The notes below the pieces were generated by a model. It made no database searches and was not told the DNA's origin. It saw nothing but the letters and a program-made list of their open reading frames with translations. Below are positions 47,886-61,345 of a DNA stretch of 64,000 bases, piece by piece (positions within the stretch are counted from its first letter, which is position 1; each line of letters opens with the position of its first letter). The DNA comes from Callipepla californica brunnescens (lineage: Eukaryota > Chordata > Aves > Galliformes > Odontophoridae). The position numbers and the translations under genes are program-made. The stretch covers positions 682,001-746,000 of the forward strand of contig JALIRH010000140.1 of the NCBI GenBank assembly GCA_023055505.1. Direction: 5' to 3'.

Positions 47886-50800
47886 TCTGAAGATGGAAAG
47901 ATTGATTTCCCATAAATACTAAGACAGCATGCTAATCACTGTACTCCTCAGCCTCATGTTAGTCAGTACTTCCAACTTCAGCCTACTTTTTCCTGCAAAT
48001 GTCACTGAAAATGTTTGTAAGATCTGCATTTACTGTGAACTTTTGAGAAGCATTTAATGGCAGAGTGCTAATAAATAATTTACATGGAATTTCCATTTGC
48101 AGTCTTTTCTACCAGAAAGCTGACTGCACATGTTTATTGTGAAAGCATAAGATTGTTCACAGAATTATGCTACATGATAGAAGTAAGTAATTAAAACTGC
48201 CCAAAATTTTAAATACAAGAGTAGACACTTTTCTGAATATTATCAACTTGCTATTTAACATAAAGGATGGACGCAGTTACTAAATAACAGTCAGTCCTTG
48301 AAAACATACACGCACACACACAATACAAGCATAAAAATATAATTTTTTTTCCATTAATTCTAATCTGTAACATTTGATACTCAATACTGTTTATACTGTT
48401 ATGGGTTGATATGCACACTTAGGACAAGTTTTGTTTTTTAAACAAACTAGTACATAAATTAATTTTTTTGTTCTTTTTCTCTTTTACTTGTGCATTAGTA
48501 AATATATCACCTGGAAACTTAGCAACAAATAAGTTACACAGTAAAGGCTATTCTTCCTCAGATAATTCACACCATCAGCAGAATAACTACCTTGATTCCT
48601 CACATTGCTTTGAATTTTTCTCCCACTAGTGAGATGCAAACCTTTTAGCAAGGATGATTCTTTTCTTTCCTCCCATCCTATCTGGATGGTGATTTGGTCT
48701 CTCGGTCAAGCGTTTTGTCATCCTCTATGATGATCAAAGCCAGATTTGTAAAATCCTACCTCTCCCTGCCCACTAGGAGCTTTTGGTGAAGAAATGGAAT
48801 AGCATGCAATGCTTAAACTGCCTCTTAGGTGTGATCTCTTAGGTGCAACCATGTTGGCTGTTCTGTCCAGTAAAACATCCAGAATTATCCTGCAGAGTAC
48901 CAGTACTGTACAAGGAATTGAGTCCCCATGACATATTCCATCAGTTGTACCAGACTAATCATTGTTCATTGGATGACTCATAGTTTTAACCAAATCAAAC
49001 CAAAGTTATCTATTACTGCAAATTATGAATAGTGGCCTTGTATGCCCAATAAACTTTTGTATCTATATTAATCTATCTGAACGTAAAATCCTATAATTTT
49101 CTCTGCTGCAACAAACACACCTTTATTTCATCTGTCAATTCCATTTCCAGTGTGTCTGGAGACAAAAGGTTGACAAGTCTGCTTACATGACAGTAATGCA
49201 ACAGTAATGCATGCCTGGAGCACAACAAGGCTTCAAAACGGTTGTATTCCATATTTCAGTCACTTCCACCAAGTCACTGTTCTAAGTCAATGTGATCTGC
49301 AGTGTCAGGTTTGTATCATTCGATGAGGTGAGAGCTACAAAACAAGTGGCTAATATGAAATTAAGATTTGTCCAATGGTTAGAATTACACAGCTGCGTTT
49401 CAGGGCTGTGTGTGTGCACACACGCGCTTGAGCCAGAAATTCCACAGTGATCCAAGAAGCCCCAGCTAGATAAGAAATGGACTGCTTTGCAACATCACAC
49501 CAACTGGAGCCAAGATGTCCGCCTAAGCTACTGGCCTCTTTTACAGCAGTGCATGTAATTGGTGCAGGAGTCTGTGGGAGGGAACTTTAGGACTTCCCAG
49601 AGGAGCTCCTGCTGCGTAAAGATCCATTTGCATGTTCCAATTGAAGACCCATGCCAGGCACTCCCCAAGTAGGTCCTGCTGCAAAACTGATCGAAGCATA
49701 CACAGATACTTTAAAACAATCAGTACAAACCTTTCCTAATGATGCAGGCACATGACTGACAGAGACAGACTTCTGTATGCAGTGAAGAGAGGTTCTGCCA
49801 ATGAGTGGCTATAAACTGCATATATACTGAAGAAGTTACATGGGAGCAAAGCCCAACTATGTTGATGGGAATTTTACAGAACCAGTTCAATGAGTCTCCT
49901 TCCCAGTGTAGCTGGAAACATCCCTGCAAGGCTCCTCATGATGGAGACTCCTATTGCCAGCAACCAGCCGCAGCGTTTAAGAGCTAATCCCCAACATGTG
50001 AACGTTACCCAGTGCTAAACTCCCAGAACCTTATTTGTTTCTAACACTGTTCATAAATGTAGGTGTAACAACAGCCAGATACTCAGTGTGTATAGGACGA
50101 AGTTACATTTTTCCACATCTTTTCACCCTGAGCTAAATTTTCCCTTTTCAAAATATCTTACGAAGTACATCCTCCCACAGTGTTTCAGCAAGCAGGAAAG
50201 TGGTGCAGCAGCCTAGCATCTAGCAGTAACACAGCTATCAGAATATAATGTTCATAGTGCTGCTATGAAGTAAGCTCTGTAGGTTGTAATTATTGAAGAG
50301 CCAGGCAGTGTGTGCTACAGAAGTAAACACATTTCATAACTGATGGAAAGTTCCACTGGAAAGCACTAATAGCTGATGAGCAAGTCAGACTCAGCAGGTT
50401 ACCAATCTTTCATGTCTGCCTAGTGGTCTACCTACCACCTGGCACTGCTGAACTGCAGCCTCTGGAGTCCTTACTGATGAATAAAAGACCATTCAAATAA
50501 GTAAGGACTAAGAAGGTCAGGATCAGCCCAAGAATCAGTTGCAACAGATTATTAAATATCATGAGTCAGATCTGTAAATGGTTTTCTGCAAGAGTTGTAA
50601 TGAAAACTCCCTTGGTGCATGCATTTGGCATGTTAGACATATATCTAAGGAGTGAAGTTGTATTGTTCTGGCTGTTGTGTCCTATCTTAAGGCTTGCAAT
50701 GTGACTCATCATCATAGCTGGTATGGGGCAGGAAGCTTTTCTAAATCTAACTAGAATTAGTTAATGTGGGTGGGGTGGAGAAGGAAAAAGGAAGCTCAGT

Positions 50801-51937
50801 CTCCTCAGCTTGCAACTAGAACTACATGACACTATCAACTCATCACAGTGATTTTTTGGGCCTTAATTTACATTAGATACTTAGCTCATATCTGAGTTCC
50901 CCTCTGGTATTCAGTATAACCCATCTCAAGGACTTCAGCTGAAATAAAATCTGAATTATATTCAAGTATAGGTGGAGAAGGCAAAATGACCTAACATTAC
51001 ATAGATCTATGGCCATGTATAGCGATAAGTACTTACACGCATACATACACACGTGTACAAACATGAACCAGTGCCTTACACTTTTAAACTGCGCTTCAAC
51101 ATAGGGGAAAAAGACATTTTATGCCATGAATATTTTATCTTTAACCTTCTTCAGTGCACTCAAAACGTGCTGATTAGAGACACCCACTATCCATTTTACC
51201 CCGTTGCTAATGAAAACAAGCCCTGCATTCAAAGCTATTTTTACTCTTCAGATTTGCATAATATAGCTGTGCTCTGACTCAGATTTCTGCAGATGAAGTG
51301 ACTTTTTCCTTCTTCATAAAATTTTCTAATTTGAGGTCTAACCAGTAAGATGATTCAAAGACAGTTTTCAGATCCCAGCTCAATTATTCTTCTTAGTTAG
51401 CAAAAATTTATACAACTAAATTATAGAGCTGTAACCCTAGCCAGTCCATCCTGCTTCATAAGCATAATGTATGTTTCTACCATGGGTTCTCATAAAAAAA
51501 GCCCTTATGAAAGAGGTCCAAAGAGAAGACTTGAATGTACAATTTTTCAACAAAACTGACATTATAATTACTTTCTTGTAATTAAATCTCCCCATTCTTA
51601 AAGGCCCACGAGAGATAAACTTCAAAGCATGATAACGCGTTATTCTTCTGTACATACTTACATTAAAATACTGAACACAGATAAGAACACTTCTTAGCAG
51701 ATAAGATCCCAATTTGCAAAGACAGAGAAATCAAATCCCTCTTTTTATCTGCATAAGTTTTCTTGTGACAACACTCCTTTTCTCCCTAATTCTATTAAAA
51801 AAAGGACAGTGGGAAGGAGGATGATCAAATACTATCTTAACAGGAATTGATATAGTAGAAAATTCACTCAGGGAAATTCCATCTAGGCTACTACATTCAG
51901 AAATAATACATTTGGCTAAATAAGTCCTGAGAAAAAA
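47886..51937. other. unique-looking stretch, nothing identified
   Basis: Slightly richer in G+C around 49.1-50.5 kb than the window average, but no exon or repeat family could be assigned. It contains a perfect 11-base tandem duplication at 49190-49211 and a 14-base GT/CA palindrome at 49410-49423. Minus-strand frames at 51437-51712 and 51731-51988 are chance frames, the latter partly overlapping the next CR1. Confidence 0.5.
49410..49423. repeat. alternating purine-pyrimidine palindrome
   Basis: GTGTGTGCACACAC is a perfect 14-base palindrome in a longer GT/CA/CG alternating stretch (49407-49427). This composition favours Z-DNA. It is short, and any functional role is speculative. Confidence 0.7.
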
Positions 51938-52205
51938 ACAGCAGAATCTATGAGTCTTTTGAGCTGGAATGGACCCTGTAAAGGTCATCTATTCCAACTC
52001 CCCTGAAATGCATGGGGACAGGTTGCTCACAATCCTGTCCAGCTTCACCTTGAGTGCCTCCAGAGATTGGGTATATACCACATCTCTGGGCAGTCTGTTC
52101 CAGTCCCTCACCACAGGTACTGAGAAAAACCTTCTTGCTTATATCCAATCTAAATTATTCCTCTTTTTAGTTTGAAGTCATTTCTCCTTGTCCTGTCACT
52201 CCATA
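51938..52205 (-). mobile_element. CR1 LINE 3'-end copy, minus orientation
   Basis: AGCAGAATCTATGAGTCTTT, 'tgagctggaatggaccctgt', 'aaggtcatctattccaactc', 'tctgggcagtctgttccagt' and 'catttctccttgtcctgtca' give the reverse complement of about 270 bases of CR1 3' sequence. It is diverged and truncated. Confidence 0.9.
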
Positions 52206-52595
52206 ACACTTGCAGATATCAGAAAAGTATGTATATGTGATTTCCCAGTTCTGTGCTCTGTCTTAGCATTAGATCTCTGAACCAACATAACACCAATATC
52301 CTTTTTATTTGATTATTTAGATATACATACTCAACCTCACAAAAACAAGCAAAAAATCACCTTTGTCAGGTTTCAGAGTACTTTCAACCCTTCCTTCTTA
52401 AACAGTAAAAAGACTGAAGAGTAAAGTATATAGTAAAAAGATTTTCCATACAGCTCGGAAAGCAGTATAAGATAATTTGATTTAACTTACAATCAGCATT
52501 CAGCATATTAACATCAATTTCAGTATATATCTTGCAAGTCATTGATCTGCTCATTTGAAAATCTATGCTGTTTCAACACTGTATAATCAGGATAG

Positions 52596-52690
52596 AATAT
52601 CCTGATCCAGAAGAGACTCACAAGGATCACAGAGTCCAGTTCCTGGATCCGAACAGAACCACTCAAAATTCAAACCCTAGGAACTAACTT
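52596..52690 (-). mobile_element. old CR1-like 3' fragment, minus orientation
   Basis: ATCCTGATCCAGAAGAGACT followed by 'cacaaggatcacagagtcca' and 'gttcctggatccgaaca' resembles the reverse complement of a CR1 3' end with 'ggatcatcgagtccaactcc'. It is more diverged than the neighbouring copy, so probably older. Confidence 0.6.
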
Positions 52691-54179
52691 TAAGATTCAT
52701 CCAATTTCTTATGTTGATGTTGACAGAAATCAAAACACATTAGAAATGGCTTGATAAGACTTAAAGTGAATTAGGTTCTTCAATGACTATTTTTCATTAT
52801 TTAGTGTCTACTTTGCTGATGTTAATTTCAGGAGGGAAACATTTCATGATAAATGATGAAAAAGATTTAGTTCTAGCTAATTACTAAGCTGCTTTATTGC
52901 ATAATAGAGCAAAGTATACTATAGATTAGTTATCATTTGTTCATGTAGAAAACAACAAAAGTTTTCAGTTATGGCACAAGTACACAGCAGTTTTCTAGTT
53001 ACCAGAAATTGTTAATTTCCCCCACGTTACATTAAGGATGCTGTTGAGGCATATCAACCTAGGATTATCTTAGTGAGTTTGAAAGAGTCTTGAATGTTTC
53101 CCAGATATTAAAAGTCAAATATTAATGTCAGATGAGACCAAAATTCTTAAGTTCTCTGAAGATGATGGATTCACATCTAGTGCCTGAATAATAATTATAT
53201 ATAAATTAATAAAATGTAAGCCACATTTAAAATTTAACTTCAGGATGTGTAGTCAGAACATTACTTTGATCTGTACAAACCACACAGTCATTAAAATTTA
53301 AGTTTGGCTTTACAAACTGCTCAAGTATTACTTTAATACAGCCAACAAAAGCTGCTAAGCAGCAGGAAAAAGTATTAGGTCAAATGTCTTATTATTGACA
53401 ACTTCGCGTGTCGCAATTTATTTCATAAAATAACATCAGTAATTTTATCAAGAGTTCAAATTTTGGTAAATACTGATCAGCTAGCTCAAAGTTTATCCTT
53501 AATAATGTAAAAACAGAGTACCTGAACAGTAGCTGAATTTAAATCACGCTAAAAAAAAACAATGATAAGCAGGAAACCAAACAGTCCCCTCCCTACACTT
53601 TGTTTCCCTCTCATCTGTTTGGAAATAAGGCGGTCAGGGCTGCAGTGCAATCTTCTAATGACACTTTCTAAAATGGTTAGGGGGAATTTGGGTGGTTCTT
53701 CAGTATCCAGACAAATACTTTACAGAAAATGTCATTAGTGTGCCACTGAAAGTATCTAATTATATACTTACTGTAGTATTATTTTATGCACATATTTGTA
53801 AATGTGAATTTGCTTTGCATAGGAAATTGGCAGATAATAGTCTGAAAGAAAAATTATGAGTTATGTAATATTTCTGCAGAAGTGCAATGTGTTGGATTAC
53901 TGCACAACCATAACTAGAAAATAATGTCTTCACTGGGTGTCTGGAAAGAAAGTGGGATAAGAACTAATCAAATGGACTAATGCTTAGCTACTGCCTGCAG
54001 TAATTACTAGCACAACAGCATTTAATATTAACTCTTTCCCTGTATAATCTGTATCACAGTGCACATTTAATAGCTTTTATCTTGGTCTATTAAACAGTTT
54101 CTTCTGAATGCACTATTTTGAAGAGATGAGGTACTTGAAATGAATGCATTAGCTATCATAGTGGAAAACACAACTCCTG

Positions 54180-54202
54180 CAACAACAACAACAACAACAA
54201 AA
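54180..54202. repeat. (CAA)n microsatellite
   Basis: About seven CAA units in tandem. Antisense translation gives a run of valines in an otherwise unsupported open frame. Confidence 0.85.
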
Positions 54203-54255
54203 GAACACTGAATTAAGCAAAGATGGATCAGCAACAAAGGCAGAACTGTCACTTC

Positions 54256-54278
54256 ACAAGTTGTCCTTGACAACTTGT
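54256..54278. repeat. perfect 10-base inverted repeat
   Basis: ACAAGTTGTC at 54256-54265 and its exact reverse complement GACAACTTGT at 54269-54278 are separated by CTT. The dyad has mixed composition, unlike the AT-only hairpins elsewhere. No flanking gene start or terminator context was found. Confidence 0.75.
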
Positions 54279-56936
54279 CCACAACAACAAAAGTCCAGCG
54301 CTGAGATTGTAACAGGAAATGAGGGCGGCTTTCATAGTTTTCAAAACACAGAGCAGATAAACAAAGGAAAATATATGGCAACTACTGTCTGCTTGTTGAT
54401 CTCATGGAATGGAGTCGTGGATACACATGAAAAAGGAAAAACAGGTGTATTACAATATTAAATTCTGTTAAAAAGTCTTAATGCTACATAATTTGTATCT
54501 TTATTAAGATTTATTTTTAAAGTAACATTTTAAACAAGCTTATATTACTTGAGTATCACAACATATTAACAATTGTATTTTTGGCCAAATCTGCCACAAA
54601 AGTGTCAAGCGAGCATTCTATTAAGCTGCACCTTATTTTTACCACCTACTTCTAAAGGAGCCCTTTTTTTCTCATTATCCATAGCAGAATTACTTTTAAC
54701 GTAACTCAGAGTATGCTAAAATTAAAGCAACAGAATTGAACAGAAATTGAAACAACAGAATCAGAACTCAAGCAGCTTACTTTTTATTTAATGAAAAAGC
54801 ATTTACTGTTGCAAAAATTCTGAGACCATATCTGCACAGTTGGTTTTAGTATGTTTTGACTTCTTGATTTCTCCAGTATTATAGAATAGGATAAGTTATT
54901 TCTCTTTTTTAAGCTGGCTATACAAAGAATGAGGAAAGGCAACAAATTATACAGCTCATCAATAACTCAGCAAAACTACTATCAAATATAAAGTGCATTC
55001 ACTTTCCTCTGCTTTAAAAGACTAAGGAAAAGATTAATGTTAAGAGTTTTAGCCATGTATCATCAGGTATAGAAACAATTTACTTTCTGTAGCATGATGG
55101 GCTTCCAGACCTCCTGTCATGTAGTTATCTATCTGGAAGGGAGGCTGTCTAAGATACTTCTACTATTTTCTGTGCCAGTGAAAGCTCAGTCAGAGCCCAG
55201 CAGCTTTACTACCAACTGCTACTAGATCAAGCTGAACATTAAACAGATGGAATCTATTACTAATAAAATTGTTTACCAGCTAGTTGTTCAAGGAACCCTG
55301 TTGAATCCAACCACATTGCAGGTTTGCTGTAAATGATAATGAGAACAGAGAGCCTTCTCTTCAGTAACAAAGTCTTCTAAATAAAATCAAATCAAAGTTC
55401 AAAGGGGTACAGGGGCAGTATTGCTCAGTAAGACATCAGTGACTACAAGTTTGAGTCATCCCACGAATTAGTAAGGTCTGTTCTGAAAACTGCATCTTAA
55501 AAACTGCTTTAAAGAATTTATGTATTTAAAATACCTCTTTAAATAAAACATGAAATGTTTAATTTGTGTGGCAGCAAATCAATTTGTATTTTTGCTGACC
55601 AAAGAAATTTAAATTGATAAAGTAGATGCAATTTTGAACACATTTCAAGTTCTGCTGCATCTTTTCATAATGCATTATGTTTTTCACTGTCACCTTCTGG
55701 CTGTCACACTTCTTAGCATATTTATAAGACAAATGTAAATACCTGAAATTCAGAAAACAGCGTTTCCACTCAAAAACTAGCAAATATATTAATGTTTATA
55801 TGTTGATTTTCTCCATAAAAAGCATATCCATTTGTTCAATGATATTATGACTCCAAACATGTTGACACAATCGCTGAAGGTAGGCCTTAAATGAACACAA
55901 TTTTATGTTCATGACTCGGACCTAAAACAATGATGGTTTTGTTTCTGTTTTGTTTTCTTTTAATTCTATTATTTGCAAGATCTGCAAACATCATTACTGA
56001 ATTACATAAATGAATAGCTATGACTCCTTTAGGCTAGTTGCCTAGAATATAGCAAAATAAACTGACCTAAAAGGGGAAGACAGGCTGGTGAGAAAAGAAA
56101 GAGCCTAGCCGGAACAGATAATTTGAACACAAGGGGAAAAAAAATCCTTTATAGAATAACTTGATAATATTTAGATGGCACTAGATCTTCCTTTCCATGA
56201 CAAGATAAACACAGTGCAGATGAGATTTAGTGAAATCACTCCTCCAAAGATGTAGTGGAAGAAAAATTCCTTTGTACACACAGGGAGCTGAAAGAGTACT
56301 AGGAACCTGAGATCTGCGTGAACTTGTCTCAAGCTTTCCTTTTCAAGGGGGCTTCAGAAATGGGAGTAGGTTTCTTTTTGGCATTGCTGAAGCCTTTACA
56401 GTTACAGCTAGCACAGTACGTTACTTCTTGTGTACATGCATCAGCAGTTGTTTTGATCAGCACCAAAGAACTCTAATGCTAAAAGCACAACCTGCAGTAC
56501 CTTGACCAAGAGAGAAAAACCTCATATACAGCAGCAGAATGCAGTTAGTTCCTTACTGCTAGCGAAGGGAAGTGATAACATACATTTAGGAAGGGGCTAC
56601 ATAAGTACCTGTCTATGTGTTTCTCAGACAGGATGGAGAGAGGTAATCCATGGTGAGTGAGTCCCCTGAAGTACTGTCACAATATCTGTTTCTCCATCAA
56701 ATGTGCTTTCCTTATCTAATTCACATGGACTGTCAGAGAAAGTGAAAGGATATATGCCACCATCTCAGCTCAAACATTTTATACATATGGCCTTTTTTTT
56801 CTTTGCAGTACAAAATAAAAGGAAATCTGCAAAATAAGTTTTTTCTATTTGGGGTTTACCACTAAAATTCATTTATTTTCATAAATGCATGGAACCTGTT
56901 GGAAACAAAAAGCATCTGAGAAGTAAACAGTTTAAA

Positions 56937-56963
56937 TCAGTTACTATATATATATATAACTGA
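56937..56963. repeat. inverted repeat with (TA)n core
   Basis: TCAGTTA at 56937-56943 pairs with TAACTGA at 56957-56963 around an (AT)n core. The structure is almost fully palindromic over 27 bases and likely prone to length change. Confidence 0.75.
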
Positions 56964-57104
56964 TATGAATATTCATTTCATATTATTAACTTACAGCATC
57001 TTAACTCAAACTCCAAGTACTGCTACAATGACAGTCAACAAAAATTAAAAACCAAAAGATCTGTCACTCACATGAGCAAAAATTACTTCCCAAAATAAGC
57101 TTAC

Positions 57105-57143
57105 CCAGAGAAACTGAGGATTCATTCCATTTAGTTTAACTGT
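57105..57143 (-). CDS. candidate short internal exon, product unknown
   Basis: The minus strand has a good acceptor (TTCTTATTTTTAG), 39 bases open only in frame 0 (TVKLNGMNPQFLW), and a strong donor TGG|GTAAGC. It is phase 0-0, so it could be gained or skipped without frame change. I do not recognise the product, and no adjacent exon was found with equal support. The nearest further candidate, at 57.7 kb, is weak. Confidence 0.25.
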
Positions 57144-60100
57144 CTAAAAATAAGAATTTAGATCAAGGTGATTAATTCACTGACTGTAGTGGGAATCCTG
57201 ATGACCATCTTGTTCTAAAAGCTTCAGGAGATACCTAACAAAGGTACTGAAAATAGTCGGTGGGAAAAAATAACAGGAGAGTGATTCATCGCACTGTAGC
57301 TCATCACAAAGGTTTCTTCAAGACAAAGTTCTAGTCTTAAGCTTTAGATGGCTAAAGTTAGACCCATGAAATCCTACGTACATCATCAGTTAAATCTCAC
57401 CTAAAAGCTATATATCCACATATATGCCTTCTGCTTGCACAACACTGCACTGAAGAGTTGAACTCAGAACAAGAAGGCAGCGGGCGTAACTGTAAGTTAC
57501 AATTGCAGCCACACAGACTGTTGATGAATTTGAACATAAATACATGCTAAAACATGCTTCAAAACAAATGCAGTTGTGCTACTGAATTGTCATTTGGCAG
57601 CTGGCAAGAAAAGCAAATCTACCTCAGATTCATACCGTGAATTCACTGGTATTGAATGGCAATGAAACTTACCAGGCAGTTTCTTCTACTGTTACTACTA
57701 CAGTAAATTTCAGTGTTACTTAAATAACAGCCTCTGGAGATTCTCAGAAAAGCTTAAAAACTGGTAACTTTGTAAAAAGAAATGGGTTTGGATATCTTTT
57801 CTTGCACCAGTTATTGCCTCTCCTTGACAATGGACAGCATGCTATGAAGTTCTCCTTCAGGCTACATTCCCATTGAAACCAAAGTGATTGCCTTGATTGG
57901 ATGATGCAGAGGGTTAAGCAACACTGGCATAAGAAGCTTCTCACCTCCTCCCTCCCGTTCTTTCACCATTTTCATGTTTTATCATAGTAATTCCCTGATG
58001 TTCTTCATGCCGCAGACCCCCAAACTGCTGTGATTGCATAAAATTATCAGTGAGCTGAAGCACAAGAATTTCTACGCCCGGCTAATTTTGAATGTCATTC
58101 TTTAGGTTCTGGGTGCAAACAGCCATTATTTTGCAGGTTAAATTTTATCAAGCCGTGCAGTTTTCACAACAGATTCCTCAATGTGAAGAGGAGACATTTT
58201 CCTCCTGATTTCCTCACTGACACGAAAGCAAGATGGTAGCAATTTGGAGCAACTTTTGCTACCACACCTCAGATTCAGTACTGCCTTAAGAGGCAAAAAA
58301 TGATTCTGCGCAGAAACTCTGATCAATTCAAACTAAATTATATTCTTGTCCTATTGTTGACTGTGGGAAACAGAATATCCACAGAAGCCAAAATGCCCAC
58401 TAACAATATTCACGATAAAACCATGCTTTTATTAAATGGATATTTTAAACCTTTCAGATCTACTGTAATGTGTATTTTCCTCTTTCTCCATGAACCTGTG
58501 GAAGCTAGTGACCTACAGGCAGCTGAAGCGAAAACAGTACTGCAAGATACAGCTGGCATCGGCATCCTTCTCTAGAGCTCTGCCCAATTACTAAAGCATT
58601 ACTGATGAAAGTTACCACTCAGATCTGCCTAATGCAATAATATATGTCTAGGAAGAAATTTCGGAACAGTAATTTGGCACTAGAGAAAGTCTTTTAAGCA
58701 CTGATGCTTTTTTGATAAAGGCAATCAGCATATGTTTTCAAGTGTCTAATTTGCCTGTGGCTGTATCATCTGTGACTTTATTTTGCATAATCCTTCATCC
58801 CAGCCCCCTTTTGGATATATAATCCTATAAGCCCTAAGAAAGGTTCAACATACATCAAAAATATGTCAGTATTTTACTCTCATGAAACACTTTGATGGTA
58901 CACATATTCATTCTTCCAGCAGCACTGTTGCAGCACTACACATTTTAAACATTTCTAAGGGAACAATTACTGAGAAAACATACTTGAAATGCTTCTGTCT
59001 ATTAACTTGCGTGCCTTCCATTCCCTTGCACCTCCCCTCATCGTTCCAAACATATCTTCTCCCTGCAAAACTCATCTTCCTCACAGATAACCACTTGAAA
59101 GTGCATTTGAAATGGTTAATTTGGAAAATCCTTCTCTTCCAACCACATAACAGGGCACTGTTTTTTTTTCAAACAGCTCCATATGTGTACAGAGGTTAGG
59201 TACAATGAAGCATCACAGAAGAGGAACCCTGAGCTATGATTATCTGTTATTTTATGCCTCCTTTCCCTCTTTTTTTCTTTAATAGCAGAGGGTAATAACA
59301 CCAATTTTGATGAACAAAGAATATGCTTTTCTTTATATTCCTCAGTAGCATAAATAACACATCCATGTTCTGTTTGATCCCAAGAACCTTTCATGAATTT
59401 CTAAACTGGCAGTCTGATATATTAAATATAGTCAGGGACTCTATATTGTTCTAAATGCATTTCAATATTTTGCTTCATTATCATGTAGAGGCACTCAACA
59501 AACAGCAACAGAATTGCATGATGTTGTACCGCGTGGTGCCAGCTGTTGACTGATACTGGCTCACACCGTTACACAATATTATCAGATGGTTGTTTCTAAC
59601 ATGTAGTGGAAGTCATTCTGGCTCTCATCCAAACTTTAATAGGGACTTTAACCTTCCAGACAGCACTGACTGCTGCTAGCAAGAAACAGCCTGCTGGAGT
59701 TCCTCTAATTTAGACACATAATGTTGTGTAGTCGCTTTTAGAGAGTGAAGATCCTAAGGCTATTTCGCATTTAAAGAGAGTGCACAGACAATTAATATGG
59801 GAGTCAGAATGAAAAACACTCCAAGTTCTCGTCAGGAAGGATTTGGATTATACATGGGATCCCAGAAGAACTACAAAATTGTCATTACCCAGAAGAAATG
59901 AGTTTTGTTATTCAATAACAACACAGAAATGATATGTGGAAATGGATTCTTTTCCCCGCTCTATCTAGTAAATCAGTATTTTTGGATTCACATTGTGCTT
60001 ATTATGAGACAGAAATGACTCAAAGGCTATCTACCTACAATAATGCTGCATCTCTGCCTCAGTGCTTCTCACTGTCAACATGTCAGGGCTAGAGACAGCT

Positions 60101-61254
60101 TGCTCCACACCTGTTGGTTGCCCATTTCATTACAACTACTTGCAAATTCCATTTACTACTTATCTAACACATACTTTGTATGAAACACAATATCTATGTT
60201 AACCATGATATCTAGTGATGTTTTAGTTCTGACACATCAGCATGCCCAGGAACGCATCTCACTCACTTGCAAAATACCTTCTTTGTAGTCAAGAACCAGG
60301 CTAGCCATTCAGTTTTTATTTAGTATCTGAGAAACAGCTGCTTCTAATCCTTCCTATAGGCCCTCAGGTCTTCTGCAAACTGGTGTGAAGCGCTAAATAA
60401 TATTTCTGTGAATCTGAGGAAACTCCTGGCTGTGAATTTGAAGAAACTGCTGGGATGGAGGCTGACATTGACTGGAGCCACCAGAGAACACATAATATAA
60501 AGGGACAAGTTTGTTTTCAGGTCAGTGTACTACATCTAGAAAAGAACATCCATCGTAGTGGAGATCTTAAATTTTATCACAGCAATAAGGGCTGCACAAA
60601 TACCTTGACAGTGGGCTGACTGATAAAATACAGAAGCAACATGTTAGAACTGAACTACAGCATTAAAGGCTGTGAATGTTTAAGGTTTGAGGGTCTACAG
60701 GAGGGCTTTTGTCATATCGACCTTTATTTAGCTTGATCATTTCAACAGTCTCTGCATTAAAATTTAGCATATTTATTTCTTATCTTAACATTTGTCCAAA
60801 ATGTAAAAGATGGATCTGTTTCACTTACAGATTTCCAGAAAAAAACCCAGAAGACCAGAAACACCTGAATGACAGCTCTGGGCCACTAAGATTCTCACTA
60901 GTAATGCCCAAGAAGAGGTAGGCAGTAAATTGGAAGGTGCCCCCTGTTTGGTACTATTAGTCTGGGAGCAGCCAGTGTATTCTGAGGGAAATGTCTGTCT
61001 TCAGCAACCTCTGGCCATGATATTCTTGACATTCAACATGACCGAGAGGATCACTTCAACATCAAAGATTTTCAAAAGAGTTTTTCTACAGATCTGCAAA
61101 AATACTTCCATAGTGCTTTTGGAAGAGTTTAAGCATACAGTTTTGCTGGTGGGAATGAGGCTTTGTCAGGTTAAAAAAAGTCCATGCAGCTGGGAGGTCA
61201 CATCAGCATCAGACATCTGACAGAAAAGATGATGATCCTACACAAGGCTCCCTA
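57144..61254. other. AT-rich stretch, nothing firmly identified
   Basis: Unique-looking sequence with several weak minus-strand exon-like units (57718-57673, 60308-60267) that were not accepted. The plus-strand open frames at 58300-58575, 58882-59199 and 60709-61220 show no conserved family features. No transposable element is recognised. Confidence 0.5.
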
Positions 61255-61345
61255 GATTCCAGCCTTCAGGCTGGAAGCTCCTTGAGGCAAAGACAGACTG
61301 TCTTTTGTGCTTGGTACAGCACTGAGCACACTGAGTTTATGATAA
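61255..61345 (+). mobile_element. ancient LINE 3' end (L3/CR1-L3 or L2 type)
   Basis: CTGGAAGCTCCTTGAGGCAA, then 'agacagactgtcttttgtgc' and 'ttggtacagcactgagcaca', matches the conserved 3' phrase 'agctccttgagggcagggac ... tgtacagcgcctagcacag' of old amniote L3/L2-type LINEs. It is quite distinct from the avian CR1 3' ends elsewhere here. It is a short, old fragment, overlapped by an 84-codon chance frame. Confidence 0.55.

Larger units (their letters stand above)
52691..57104. other. AT-rich stretch, nothing identified
   Basis: No known repeat or gene is visible. It contains a (CAA)n microsatellite at 54.18 kb, a perfect 10-base inverted repeat at 54256-54278 and an AT-cored inverted repeat at 56937-56963. 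The 104-codon minus-strand frame at 54067-54381 includes the microsatellite translated as poly-V and is a chance frame. Confidence 0.5.

Noticed and set aside
52450..52545. Minus-strand open frame with IYTEIDVNMLNAD before GTAAGT
   Set aside because: The frame is open well beyond both splice-like sites, so they are not needed to explain it, and the acceptor is purine-rich.
54067..54381. 104-codon minus-strand open frame
   Set aside because: Includes an antisense (CAA)n microsatellite read as poly-valine; no conserved features.
57673..57718. Minus-strand 46-base unit with a strong GTAAGT donor, phase 2 to 0
   Set aside because: Weak acceptor, several alternative frames open, no recognisable product.
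60267..60308. Minus-strand ATG followed by 14 codons (MASLVLDYKEGILQ) and a GTGAGT donor, a possible first coding exon
   Set aside because: Very short, poor start context (T at -3), no promoter or upstream exon visible, and the following exon is not established.
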